A stretch of DNA of 64,000 bases, from the NCBI GenBank assembly GCA_031549415.1, contig JAVBPU010000025.1, forward strand, positions 67,709-131,708, given 5' to 3'. This DNA is from Limiplasma sp031549415 (GTDB lineage: Bacteria > Bacillota > Clostridia > Christensenellales > Aristaeellaceae). The position numbers and the translations under genes are program-made. Shown here piece by piece: positions 40,465-48,786 of the stretch (within the stretch, counting starts at the first letter, position 1; every line of letters begins with the position of its first letter). The notes beneath the pieces are model-generated. The model saw only the letters and a list, made by a program, of their open reading frames with translations, searched no databases and was not told the DNA's origin.

Positions 40465-41715
40465 ATGCCTTGGACCTTAGACCCGATCCTGTCGGCCCGC
40501 GACTTACTCAAAAAAAGGACCTTTGACTGGGTCCGTCTGTTGGCCTATGCGGCGGTGTTTCTTTTTTCGCTTTTCATGTATGCCTGGCAGTTTCAGTTCC
40601 CTTTTACTGATTTGCATGTTCATGCCATCATCGCCAGCGAGTTTGATTTTTCCGATTTGCACTCCATCACCAGCCGGATTGCTTACCCCATGTGGCATTT
40701 GCTGGTGGCGATGCTCCATCAAATGGGTCTTCCCATTCTTTGGGCTAGCGCCGCTGTCTGCGCCATGGCCAAAACTCTGGGCATGTTTTTGGTCTGTCTG
40801 CTATTAACGTGGATCACTCAGGACCGGGTCCATAAGAGGATCATCACTCTGGCAGGATTTTTCCTCATGTTTGTCACGCCGATATGGATTCCCAGCGTCA
40901 ATTTGTTTGTGTACCAAGGTGCGGGCTCGCCCACGGTCTGGCACAACCCTACCCAGCTGATGGTGACCCTGTCCATGTTCCTATGTGTGTCCTATACCGT
41001 ACATTGTTGGTATGAGTTTGAGCGCCTCCTGCCAGAGAAGCATGCCAAAACAACCTTGCCCTGGTGGATGTTGGTACTCCATGCGGTTTTGCTGATGTTC
41101 TCTCTGGCCTGCAAACCCACCTTTATGCAGGCCTATTTGCCCGCTTGCGCCCTTTTCTTTTTGGTACAGTGGATCCGTCACCCTAAAAACAGCCGCTTTT
41201 TTGTGCAGATGATTCTATCCTTTCTCCCCGCCGTGCTCTACTTTCTATTGCAATTCCTGTACTATACCGGCGTGGTGGTACCCTTTACCAGCGGCATGGA
41301 ATTTGGCCTAACGCCCGAAAGCGTGTGGATTTCAGTCCGCAGCCTTTTGCTGATGAATGCCTTTCCCCTCTTCTTCATGGTTTTCTTCTATGACAAAAAA
41401 ATGCGCCAGGACAAAATGGTGGTGCTGACTCTTCTACTGATGTTGTTCAGCTTGGTCGAGTCCATGTGCTTTCGGGAAACAGGGGTCCGTCTGGGCCATG
41501 GAAATTTCAATTGGGCCAGCATGACCAGCTCTCTGTTGTTCTGGGTTTTGATGTTGGGCAGATTCATCGTTTCTTTTTCTTCTTTTCTTACATCTCAAAC
41601 GAAGAAGCCGTTACGTTGGGCTTTGTATGGTGTTGCCTGTGGGTTGCTGCTATGGCATGCCTATGCCAGCTTCTATTATGTATGGCATTTGCTTTCCACA
41701 GGGAATGCTTTTTAG
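40465..41715 (+). CDS. Polytopic membrane protein, unknown function (possible GT-C-like)
   Basis: Membrane protein of 416 residues with about ten hydrophobic segments. It begins MPWTLDPILSARDLLKKRTF, then a first helix LLAYAAVFLFSLFMYAWQF followed by a short loop FPFTDLHVHAIIASEF. An acidic first outer loop after helix 1 is a feature of GT-C glycosyltransferases and of the DUF6020-like proteins encoded nearby, but no family is assigned. Later parts include PTVWHNPTQLMVTLSMFLCV and HAVLLMFSLACKPTFMQAYL, a pattern seen in some polysaccharide or teichoic-acid polymerase-like proteins. Start ATG at 40465 follows AAGGAGG at 40451-40457. It is monocistronic with a strong promoter. Confidence 0.7.
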   Translation: MPWTLDPILSARDLLKKRTFDWVRLLAYAAVFLFSLFMYAWQFQFPFTDLHVHAIIASEFDFSDLHSITSRIAYPMWHLLVAMLHQMGLPILWASAAVCAMAKTLGMFLVCLLLTWITQDRVHKRIITLAGFFLMFVTPIWIPSVNLFVYQGAGSPTVWHNPTQLMVTLSMFLCVSYTVHCWYEFERLLPEKHAKTTLPWWMLVLHAVLLMFSLACKPTFMQAYLPACALFFLVQWIRHPKNSRFFVQMILSFLPAVLYFLLQFLYYTGVVVPFTSGMEFGLTPESVWISVRSLLLMNAFPLFFMVFFYDKKMRQDKMVVLTLLLMLFSLVESMCFRETGVRLGHGNFNWASMTSSLLFWVLMLGRFIVSFSSFLTSQTKKPLRWALYGVACGLLLWHAYASFYYVWHLLSTGNAF

Positions 41716-41747
41716 AGCCATTTTTGAAAATAAGGGGAACGTTGGGC

Positions 41748-41850
41748 GCGGCCCAAACCCGCGCAAGGGCTATGCCATTAAGAAACCCTTCCTTAAAATG
41801 CCCATTTTATGGGTATTTTAAAAGGGGGCCAGGGCGGAGCCCTTGCTCTC
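41748..41850. repeat. Hairpin-rich gap between membrane gene and dnaN, possible decayed repeat
   Basis: Three palindromes lie in about 100 bases: TTGGGC-GCG-GCCCAA (41741-41755 region), AAAATGCCCAT/ATGGGTATTTT (about 41796-41820) and AGGGC-GGA-GCCCT (about 41831-41845). The last, within AAAAGGGGGCCAGGGCGGAG, resembles the CCAGGGCGAAGCCCTGG module of the R1-R3 repeats. No terminal repeat is present. The central AT-flanked stem could also act as a terminator for both convergent genes. Confidence 0.4.
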
Positions 41851-41884
41851 TGTGATATAAAAAGTGAATTTGCTCTACAATCGC

Positions 41885-43000
41885 TTAATTATACACTCTC
41901 ACCGGCAGCACCAAATACAAGAAGTCATCGCCTTCTACAGGGCATATCACGCAGGGGCTCACGTTGGTGTTCATGCTCAGGGTACAGCACTCGTCTTCCA
42001 CATTTTTGATGACGTCGCTAATATACCGGGCGTTGAACGCAATATCAATTTCTTCGCCCTCCAAATGAATGTCCAGCTCTTCCAGCACATCGCCCAATTC
42101 GCTCATGGAAGTGATTTTCAGCCGGTCATTGGTGGCGTTCATGCGAATCAGATTATTTTTTCCTTCCCTGGCCATCAGACTGGCCCGCTCAATAGCGTCT
42201 TGCAATTCCTTCTTTTTCACCGTCACACGGGTCAGCCAGGACACAGGAAGAATTTGCCGGTAGTTGATGTATTCTCCCGCCAGTAAAGTGGTAACCAAGG
42301 TGGTGTCCCCCATGATGGCCATCAAATGGGTGGCGTCCAAGTGGAAGGTGACCATTTCTTCCTCATCGGACATGATGCGGCTCATTTCGTTCATCACATG
42401 GCCGGGAACAATGGCTGTTACCGTGTCCTTTCCCTCTGGCATGACAAACTGATCATGCATGCGCTGCAAAGCCAAACGGAAGCCATCTAAGCCCACCAGA
42501 CGCAACTCGTCTTTGGTGATTTCCATTAAACATCCCGTCAGGGCTTGTCGGCTTTCCTGCACCGCAATGGCGAATACCACTTTGCTGATCATATCCCGCA
42601 GGCGTTTTTGGGGCAAATGAATGGCATGGGTGTCTATCAAATTTTTCATCTCCGGAAAATCCGCGGAGGACATGCCGGAAATGGTGCTGCGGCTCTGGCA
42701 GCATTTGATAGTAACCACCATTTTCTCATTCATTTGCAACGAAACAACGCCTTCTGGCAGTTTTCTGATAATTTCTGTCAGCAATTTACCGGGTAACACC
42801 ACAGAGCCAGCCTCTATCACCGTAGCCTTGACCCGGGTCCGAATAGAAACAGACCCATCCGAACAGGTTAAAAAGACTTCGTCCTCTCCTGTTTTGAGCA
42901 ACACGCCTTCCAAAATTTGCATAGCGGGGCGCGTACTCAAAGCCCGCGTTGCGTTGACAAGTCCGATTAATAATTCCTGGGCGGAGCATTCAAACTTCAT
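41885..43000 (-). CDS. dnaN: DNA polymerase III beta subunit (sliding clamp)
   Basis: Ring-shaped processivity clamp of 371 residues. Family features: MKFECSAQELLIGLVNATRA at the N-terminus, ILEGVLLKTGEDEVFLTCSD, SADFPEM in the first-to-second domain link, and the C-terminal end FLYLVLPVRVYN, which matches the clamp C-terminus (typically MPMR-like). Start ATG at 43000 follows GGAGGAA. dnaA, the usual neighbour, is not in the window; instead a 418-base non-coding region with DnaA-box-like sites precedes the gene. The polypeptide is complete. Confidence 0.94.
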   Translation of the reverse strand: MKFECSAQELLIGLVNATRALSTRPAMQILEGVLLKTGEDEVFLTCSDGSVSIRTRVKATVIEAGSVVLPGKLLTEIIRKLPEGVVSLQMNEKMVVTIKCCQSRSTISGMSSADFPEMKNLIDTHAIHLPQKRLRDMISKVVFAIAVQESRQALTGCLMEITKDELRLVGLDGFRLALQRMHDQFVMPEGKDTVTAIVPGHVMNEMSRIMSDEEEMVTFHLDATHLMAIMGDTTLVTTLLAGEYINYRQILPVSWLTRVTVKKKELQDAIERASLMAREGKNNLIRMNATNDRLKITSMSELGDVLEELDIHLEGEEIDIAFNARYISDVIKNVEDECCTLSMNTNVSPCVICPVEGDDFLYLVLPVRVYN

Positions 43001-43418
43001 ACAGGTTCCTCCAGCAACCAATTTGTTGTAGTGGTATCTCTTTTAGTAGAAGTAGTAGGGGGTGTGGAAACTATGGAAAACATCACTTTGGCCTGCATAA
43101 GCCTTAAAATTGCCATGGAAAAGCCAAGGATTACAAAACAATTTCTACAGCTCTTTTCCACAGTTTTTCAAAAAGTGGGTCAAAAAACCTGTGTATCAAA
43201 AATTAATTCGTGAAAAGGAAGGGGATTTCCTGCCAAGGGACCGGAAAAGCAAAATAGATACAAAAAGGAAAGGGAATCTACCTCCACATCAAGTGAAAGA
43301 AATTTTGCTTTCCACAGTTTCCACAGATGTGGAAAAAGAGGATATGGAAACCAGAATCCTTACAAAAACAGAGCTCCTTGACAGAAATTCACAGAGTGCG
43401 CAAAAATTTTCCGCATCG
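43001..43418. other. Non-coding AT-rich region with DnaA-box-like cluster, candidate replication origin
   Basis: This 418-base gap upstream of dnaN holds several sites matching or nearly matching the DnaA box TTWTNCACA. Exact: TTTTCCACA at 43154-43162 and on the minus strand at 43328-43336. Near-matches with one difference: GTTTCCACA at 43317-43325 and on the minus strand at 43063-43071, and CTTTCCACA at 43308-43316. Weaker: TATGGAAAA at 43072-43080 and TATGGAAAC at 43343-43351. Four of these fall within 44 bases (43308-43351). The stretch 43105-43215 is AT-rich and could be an unwinding element. It may instead be a DnaA-regulated dnaN promoter. Confidence 0.5.
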
Positions 43419-43670
43419 CTAGGGCTTGATCAGATCCATCAGGGCGTCCACCGCGGCCTGCTCATCCACTCCATCCGCCACCAGGGTGAAGGAGCCGTCT
43501 CCAAAGGAATGATGGGAAAGCAGCCCTAGCATGCTTTTGGCGTTCAGCAATACACGGTCTCTTTCCAGCATTAAATTGGCTTCAAACCTGGACGCTGTTT
43601 GCGCCAACAGCGCGGCGCTGACCCGGTCAAAAGGCAGCAGGGGTTGTAAGTCAAAAGGTACCTTCATCAT
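43419..43670 (-). CDS. Crh-like HPr-family protein lacking the catalytic histidine
   Basis: HPr-fold protein of 83 residues. The segment SAALLAQTASRFEANLMLER aligns with the helix of HPr after the active site, but the active-site loop (GLHARPA in HPr) reads PFDRVSA, so the phosphorylatable His is replaced by Asp. The regulatory-Ser region is kept as LLNAKSMLGLLS (VNAKSIMGVLS in HPr). Loss of His with retention of Ser46 is the pattern of Bacillus Crh, whose gene also follows whiA. Likely role: a catabolite-control cofactor rather than a sugar phosphotransfer carrier. Start is the first of two adjacent ATGs (43670), after AAGGAG. It lies 13 bases after whiA. Confidence 0.82.
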   Translation of the reverse strand: MMKVPFDLQPLLPFDRVSAALLAQTASRFEANLMLERDRVLLNAKSMLGLLSHHSFGDGSFTLVADGVDEQAAVDALMDLIKP

Positions 43671-43683
43671 AGGAATTCTCCTT

Positions 43684-44640
43684 TTATTTCGTACTCTCTG
43701 TGCAGGTTGCTCTGGCAATTTCCATCAGCCTGCGCATCCGGTGGTTTACGCCGCTTTTTCCAAGAGGCGGGGTGAGCATTTGCCCCAATTCCACCAGGGA
43801 CGCGTCCGGCGCTTGAATTCGCATTTTAGCAATCTCCTGCAGGGAAAGGGGTAAGCTTTGAAAGCGCTCATCCGAAATGAGCCGGACGATTTCCCCCAAT
43901 TGGCTGTCACTGGCGTTCATTAGTTTATGCAGGTTTGCCGCATCGCAATTCATGGCGCGGTTGATATCCCCCAGCACTTCCCGCTGGACCCGGAGTTCCT
44001 CCAGGGTGGTAACGGCATGGTGCGCCCCAATCAAGGTCAAAAAGGTGCTGACATGCTCCGCCATGGTTTGGTAGAACACCCTTTGTCCCTTGCGAAGGCT
44101 GGAACGGACCGGAAGGAAGAACCGTTGCAGGCACTTTGTGATGGCTTGTTCCAGGGCCTGATCCTTCGCAATAAGCTCCAACCGATACCCTTTTTGCGGC
44201 CGGGTCACGGTCCCGCTGCCCAGCATCGCCCCCCGTAAAAAAGCGCGCATGCAGCAGGAACGCTGTAAGGGAAATTTCGGGGTAGTGCTTCGCAGCACAG
44301 GCTGGCCCTGGTCATCCGTCTCCATCATGAAAAAGCGGGTTAGCAACAAAGGGGATTGCTGGGGCCCTAAGGTGAGTACGCATTTTCGCACGCCGCCAAA
44401 GCGCGCGTAGGTCACGTAGTGAATCTGAGCCGTGAGGTGGCATTCCTTTTGCAGCAGCGTAAAAACCCGGCGGGCAATGGCGGCGCCTTCCACAGTGAAC
44501 TGCACATTGACCTGGCCCCGGCCCAGCAAGCTGAGGGACCCCAGCGTCATATAGAGCGCGCTAAGTTCGGCAAGCCTACAGCAGGATTTTTCCAGCGGAA
44601 GGCGGCAGAGTTCCTCTTTGCAATCCATCGAAAAGGACAT
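43684..44640 (-). CDS. whiA: DNA-binding protein WhiA
   Basis: WhiA of 318 residues: a degenerate LAGLIDADG endonuclease-like N-terminal domain joined to a helix-turn-helix. Visible: SMDCKEELCRLPLEKSCCRL at the N-terminus, CCMRAFLRGAMLGSGTVTRP (the second LAGLIDADG-like helix), and the C-terminal DNA-binding part EIAKMRIQAPDASLVELGQM and LTPPLGKSGVNHRMRRLMEI. It controls sporulation in actinomycetes and cell division in Bacillus. I use ATG at 44640 with GGAG upstream. The usual partners rapZ and glmR are absent; crh-like follows as in Bacillus. A TTG 6 bases earlier is too close to the ribosome binding site. Confidence 0.95.
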   Translation of the reverse strand: MSFSMDCKEELCRLPLEKSCCRLAELSALYMTLGSLSLLGRGQVNVQFTVEGAAIARRVFTLLQKECHLTAQIHYVTYARFGGVRKCVLTLGPQQSPLLLTRFFMMETDDQGQPVLRSTTPKFPLQRSCCMRAFLRGAMLGSGTVTRPQKGYRLELIAKDQALEQAITKCLQRFFLPVRSSLRKGQRVFYQTMAEHVSTFLTLIGAHHAVTTLEELRVQREVLGDINRAMNCDAANLHKLMNASDSQLGEIVRLISDERFQSLPLSLQEIAKMRIQAPDASLVELGQMLTPPLGKSGVNHRMRRLMEIARATCTESTK

Positions 44641-44713
44641 GGGCAAAATCTCCAGCGCTGCGAAAAACGCAGGTCAATTCATGCTTTTATTGTATAACGC
44701 AAAGGCAGTTCCG

Positions 44714-46516
44714 TCAAGAAAAGAAGGAAGCGAAGGAGGGGGCGTAAGGGAGGTCGGTTTCTTGCGGAAGGCTTTCTTTTTGGAAAACGAGGCCCAGAAG
44801 GATGGGGCAGCAGAGCACATAAGGGAAAGCATAGCGTATGAGGACAGCGGGCCCTAAAAGCAGAGCGGGAATATTTCCCAGCAGGAGCAAAGAGGCAAAC
44901 AATACGGCTTTGTTTTTGGTGTACAGCGCATAGCACACAAGGAGACAAAAGCTCCATAGAAAAAACGAAGGGGAAAAGAAGAAGGAGAGAAAGGGGACTG
45001 TTAGGTATTCATTTTGTGTGAAGAGGCGGTCATAAAAGGACTCAAGGGAGGGCAGCAGAGACCGCCGTTCCACGGAAAACCCTTCGCTGATATAGGTGGA
45101 TACATATCCCTGTCCCTTTTCTAGGCCCACGCCGTAGATTTCTGAGTGGGAAAGATCGTCCAAATACCAGAAACCAAGATTTTGCAGCAAAAAGGCGTCC
45201 AAGTATTCCACAGGATATTGGACAAGCAGAGAGGCCCAGAGTTTGAAAAAGTCTGGTAAATTTTCCGCGTCTACATTTGCTGTTGATTTGATGGGGTCGG
45301 AAAGGTGCGGGAGGGCAAAATAGGCGTAGGGCACAAAAGCAACCAGTTCCGCTCCACAATCTAGCTCTTGGTTGTGAAGATGAAAGACCCGGGACACCTG
45401 TTGCAAAGGAACGCTCAACGTTTCGCGAAAGCCGACTTTTTTGGAATGAAGCCCATTTTGTAAACCAGCTGAAATTCCAAAGGAGGCAAAGAGAACCACG
45501 AGCATAGAGGCGGAAAAGCGCAAACGCGCCTTTTTGCCGGAAAGAAAAAGAAAGCCAAAGACCAGCAAAAAAGCCAGCGCAATCACGCCATTATTTCTAA
45601 AGAGACAAAACAACAGGGCCGCTCCTAGAAACCGCAATAAAAACAACGGCTTTTTTAACAAACCGGGGGAAAGAAAGATTTGGTGAAGGGAAACCACAAG
45701 CAAAAGAAAAAGAGCCGAAAAAAGAGTGTCCTTTGTGGTGCTGATCCCCAGGATGGGGCCTACGGGGAAAAGTGCGAAAAAGCACAGGGAAGCCCCTAAA
45801 AACCAAGTGGAAACCTTTGCTTTGTATAAATAGGTCACGGCATAGGAAAGAATCAGGCATAAAAAGGCCATTTGAAACAAGCAATACAAAGCAATCCCTA
45901 TGTTGTAAGAACCCAAAACGCCGCCCAACAGATAAAAGGCACCTAAAAGCAGCGTATGAACCAAGGGATGGTGTGAATCATAAACGCCCGTGGTGGCTTG
46001 CGGGATTTGGTCTTTTGCGTCATAAGCCAAGAGGCCGGGATAGTAGGCAAGAAAAACAACCAGCCAGCAAAGAAACAGGAATGCGAAGGAGCCCCAAAAC
46101 ACTTTTTTCCCATGGCCTTCCGGCAAGGGGGATCGGCCTGCCATCTTTACAAAAAAACCATATACCTGCATGAAAACCCAGGCCAGAGAAGGAGCCGCAA
46201 ACAAGGCCAGCAGCAGGATCATGCCAAGCCGTAGAAAGCCGTTGAGGGAATGATATTGTGTCAGCTGCGTCCCCAACAAAAAGAAAAAGCTAAAGGGCCA
46301 AGAGAAGCAAAAGGCGTAGCGGGACAGCCGGGCATTTTTCGTCTGAAAGAACTGGTAACCAAAGAACCAGAAAAGGAAAAACAAAAAAATCCACAAAAGA
46401 GCGGAGGGTGCCATGGCCAAGCCTATTAGCAAGACGTAACTGCCTACAGCGACAAGAGAAAAAAGGCAAGAAGTCCAAAAAGAAAATGTAGGGCTTTTTA
46501 AGAAGGAGATTTGCAT
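44714..46516 (-). CDS. DUF6020-type membrane protein (copy A)
   Basis: Polytopic membrane protein of 600 residues with about twelve or more helices. It shares with its upstream neighbour the segments VVFLAYYPGLLAYDAKDQIP, SHHPLVHTLLLGAFYLLGGV, ALFPVGPILGISTTKDTLFS and ENLPDFFKLWASLLVQYPVE followed by YLDAFLLQNLGFWYLDDLSH. This architecture matches DUF6020, which I regard as GT-C-glycosyltransferase-like, possibly using a polyprenyl-linked donor. Start ATG at 46516 is better spaced from AGAGG than the ATG at 46525. It lies 23 bases after copy B, in the same direction, probably as one unit. Confidence 0.75.
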   Translation of the reverse strand: MQISFLKSPTFSFWTSCLFSLVAVGSYVLLIGLAMAPSALLWIFLFFLFWFFGYQFFQTKNARLSRYAFCFSWPFSFFFLLGTQLTQYHSLNGFLRLGMILLLALFAAPSLAWVFMQVYGFFVKMAGRSPLPEGHGKKVFWGSFAFLFLCWLVVFLAYYPGLLAYDAKDQIPQATTGVYDSHHPLVHTLLLGAFYLLGGVLGSYNIGIALYCLFQMAFLCLILSYAVTYLYKAKVSTWFLGASLCFFALFPVGPILGISTTKDTLFSALFLLLVVSLHQIFLSPGLLKKPLFLLRFLGAALLFCLFRNNGVIALAFLLVFGFLFLSGKKARLRFSASMLVVLFASFGISAGLQNGLHSKKVGFRETLSVPLQQVSRVFHLHNQELDCGAELVAFVPYAYFALPHLSDPIKSTANVDAENLPDFFKLWASLLVQYPVEYLDAFLLQNLGFWYLDDLSHSEIYGVGLEKGQGYVSTYISEGFSVERRSLLPSLESFYDRLFTQNEYLTVPFLSFFFSPSFFLWSFCLLVCYALYTKNKAVLFASLLLLGNIPALLLGPAVLIRYAFPYVLCCPILLGLVFQKESLPQETDLPYAPSFASFFS

Positions 46517-46539
46517 GAGTGGCATCCTCTCTTATCGTT

Positions 46540-48333
46540 TCATGATCGGCCTGTGGCAATCCTTTTTTCGGGCTCTATGCCTTTATGAAATACCAGCCCA
46601 AACAGGAAGGGGCACAACAGAACCAGGGGAAAAGCATAGCGGATGATGGCGCAAGGGCCCAGTAGCAAGGAGGGCAGCAAGCCAAAGCAGAGCAGGGAGA
46701 CCAGCAGCGCCGCCTTGTTTTTGGCATACCCCGCATAGGTGGTTAGAAAGCAGAGCGCCCACAGGAAAAAGGCCGGGGCAAAAAGCGAGGCAGCCACCGG
46801 AACTATTTGATACCAATTAATGGAAAAGAGACGCTCGTACAGGAACTCCAGCGGCGCCAGCTTGGTTTCATGGGTGACCCCAAAGTCCGGCTTGGTATCG
46901 GTAAGCAAATAGCCCTGCCGGTTGTCCAGCCCCGTGCCGTAGATGCGGGAATGGGACAGGTCGTCCACATACCAGTAGCCGATATTACAGAGCAAGAAAG
47001 CGTCCACATACTCCAGAGGATAGCGTTTCGCTACATTTTTCCAAAGAGCCAGGAACGCCTGCACGTTTTCATTGGTGACAATGGCGTCAAACTTTACATA
47101 ATCGGCCATTTTGGGATGGTAGTCGAAGGCCCTGGGCATGTACTGTTCCACTTCCTGGGCCTCCGCCAGCTGGTCCTTGTGTAGGGCATATACCCGGGCT
47201 ACCTGCTGCAAGGGGATGCTGAGCACTTCTTTTACTTTCCCCGCCTTGGCGTCAAAAGCGGAGATCAACGAAAACGAAACCGCGCCAAACAGCAACAGCC
47301 CTGCCGCCATGATGGCCATGAAGCGAAGCCGCGCTGTCTTACCCGCGAACAGGAACAAGCCCGCCAGGGTGGCAAACAGAACCACGAGAATCCCGTTGTT
47401 CCGCAGCAGGCAGAATACGGCCACCGTAGGGACTAGCCGGAGCAAAAAGCGCGGGCTTTTCAGCAAATCCGGGGTGGTTAGCGCCTGGTGCAAGTGTACG
47501 GCCAGCAGCAGGAAAAGGCCGGAAAACAAAGTGTCTTTGGTGACGCTAATGCCAAGGACGGAGCATATGGGAAAAGCGGCATAAAACACCAGGCAGATCC
47601 CCCGAAGGACCCGGGCGGTGCCCAGGCGGCGAAGATATACCAGGCTATAGGCGAGAATGAGGGCCATCACAATCATTTGAAACAGGGTGTACAGCGCGAT
47701 GCCGGCGTTGTATGACCCTAACACCGCTCCACCCAGGGTGTAAAAATCTCCCAGCAGCAAGGTGTGAAAAATGGGGTTGTAGTTGGTATATTCGGCGGAA
47801 AGGGTTTCCGTGATTTGCCCAGGCACATCATAGGCGAACAGACCGGGGTAGTAGGCCAAAAACACCGCGAACCAGCCCATAAACACCACCAGAAAGTAGA
47901 AAAGGAAGGTTCTTTTTTCACAGCCCTTGGAGGTATCGGGGCATTGAGCCAGCCTTTCGCAAAGGGAAAACCCCCGGGAAAAAAGCCATCCGAAGCCAGG
48001 GGCCAGGCTGCAGGCAGCCAGGGCCAGAAGAAAAACGGTTTTGATCCCGCCCAGGGTTTCGTGAAGGGTGAGCCGGTACCCCAAAAAGAAGAAAAAGCAG
48101 AAGAAAAGGGCCAAAACACCCGCCCTGCGCATGAGAGGGCGGCCCACGTCCTTCAAAAAGCGCTGGGTGGCCACAAGCAGCAAACAAAAAACAGGGAGCC
48201 ACGCAAAGCGGTAGGCCTGGCTTTCCCCCTCAAGGGTAAGCAGCAGCGTGACGACCCCCACAAAAGCGGTGAGGGCAGAAAAAACCCGTAGAAGAGGGAC
48301 ACGTCGTTGCCGCGCCCAGGCAGAAAGTTTCAA
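46540..48333 (-). CDS. DUF6020-type membrane protein (copy B)
   Basis: Polytopic membrane protein of 597 residues, a paralogue of the next gene. Shared motifs: VVFMGWFAVFLAYYPGLFAY, TNYNPIFHTLLLGDFYTLGG, AFPICSVLGISVTKDTLFSG, ENVQAFLALWKNVAKRYPLE and YVDAFLLCNIGYWYVDDLSH. A tandem duplication followed by divergence is likely. The start is TTG at 48333, nine bases after AAAGGAGG; the frame stays open far upstream but runs into the repeat element at 48.5 kb, where no start is credible. A consensus promoter lies at 48379-48407. Function is unproven; cell-envelope glycan assembly is a guess from the fold. Confidence 0.78.
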   Translation of the reverse strand: MKLSAWARQRRVPLLRVFSALTAFVGVVTLLLTLEGESQAYRFAWLPVFCLLLVATQRFLKDVGRPLMRRAGVLALFFCFFFFLGYRLTLHETLGGIKTVFLLALAACSLAPGFGWLFSRGFSLCERLAQCPDTSKGCEKRTFLFYFLVVFMGWFAVFLAYYPGLFAYDVPGQITETLSAEYTNYNPIFHTLLLGDFYTLGGAVLGSYNAGIALYTLFQMIVMALILAYSLVYLRRLGTARVLRGICLVFYAAFPICSVLGISVTKDTLFSGLFLLLAVHLHQALTTPDLLKSPRFLLRLVPTVAVFCLLRNNGILVVLFATLAGLFLFAGKTARLRFMAIMAAGLLLFGAVSFSLISAFDAKAGKVKEVLSIPLQQVARVYALHKDQLAEAQEVEQYMPRAFDYHPKMADYVKFDAIVTNENVQAFLALWKNVAKRYPLEYVDAFLLCNIGYWYVDDLSHSRIYGTGLDNRQGYLLTDTKPDFGVTHETKLAPLEFLYERLFSINWYQIVPVAASLFAPAFFLWALCFLTTYAGYAKNKAALLVSLLCFGLLPSLLLGPCAIIRYAFPLVLLCPFLFGLVFHKGIEPEKRIATGRS

Positions 48334-48378
48334 AAAAGGAGTCCTCCTTTGCGAAGAGCATGGATAGCAATTGGTTAA

Positions 48379-48407
48379 ATTGTAACGAGGGACTCCCAAA
48401 AAGTCAA
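48379..48407 (-). promoter_or_regulatory. Promoter of the DUF6020 pair
   Basis: On the minus strand, TTGACT (48402-48407) and TACAAT (48379-48384) are 17 bases apart, 46 bases before the TTG start. Confidence 0.75.
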
Positions 48408-48445
48408 GGGAAGCCCCTTTCCGCGCAGTGCGCGTCATGTAACGG

Positions 48446-48661
48446 GGGGATGCAGAGGCTTCGCCTCCGCACCGCCACCAGGGCTTCGCCCTGGACCCGT
48501 TAACTGGCCACGTTTTGCGTGGCCAGGGTACAAAAAGACGCATTCTTTTTGGCTTCGTACATTCGGCTCCCTTTTGAGAATCAAGGCGTATGGCTATGCC
48601 GTTGGCATGGTCTTTGGCACCATGAAACGATGCCAAATAAAAAGCAAATGCGGTGCCCGTA
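48446..48661 (-). repeat. MITE-like hairpin-array repeat, inverted shorter copy (R3)
   Basis: In the reverse direction this is collinear with R1: the left terminal repeat (48643-48661 read on the minus strand, 15 of 19 bases as in R1) is followed directly by the TTTGGCATCG/CGATGCC-type hairpin, then CTGGCCACG/CGTGGCCAG (48504-48526), CCAGGGC-GAA-GCCCTGG (48478-48494) and GAGGC/GCCTC (48453-48467). About 135 bp present in R1 next to the left end are missing. No right terminal repeat was seen. It lies between two divergent promoters, within the 453-base gap between the DUF6020 and ROK genes. Confidence 0.78.
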
Positions 48662-48681
48662 CCTTTCCGCTGTAAAACGGT

Positions 48682-48710
48682 TTGCTTTTTTTGATAGAAT
48701 TTGCTATCAT
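48682..48710 (+). promoter_or_regulatory. Promoter of the ROK kinase gene
   Basis: TTGCTT (48682-48687) and TATCAT (48705-48710) are 17 bases apart, 21 bases beyond the end of repeat R3. GATAG-AATTTG-CTATC (48693-48708) is an inverted repeat over the -10 and could be an operator. Confidence 0.6.
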
Positions 48711-48786
48711 TTGGTTCATGTAAAGACTGGATTGTCCGCTGGCTTAGAGGGTTCTGCCGCGGAGAGCTTTCGGGGGAGGTACAGCC

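Noticed and set aside
43384..43393. Additional DnaA box at the AATTCACAG sequence
   Set aside because: Too many mismatches to the nonamer consensus.
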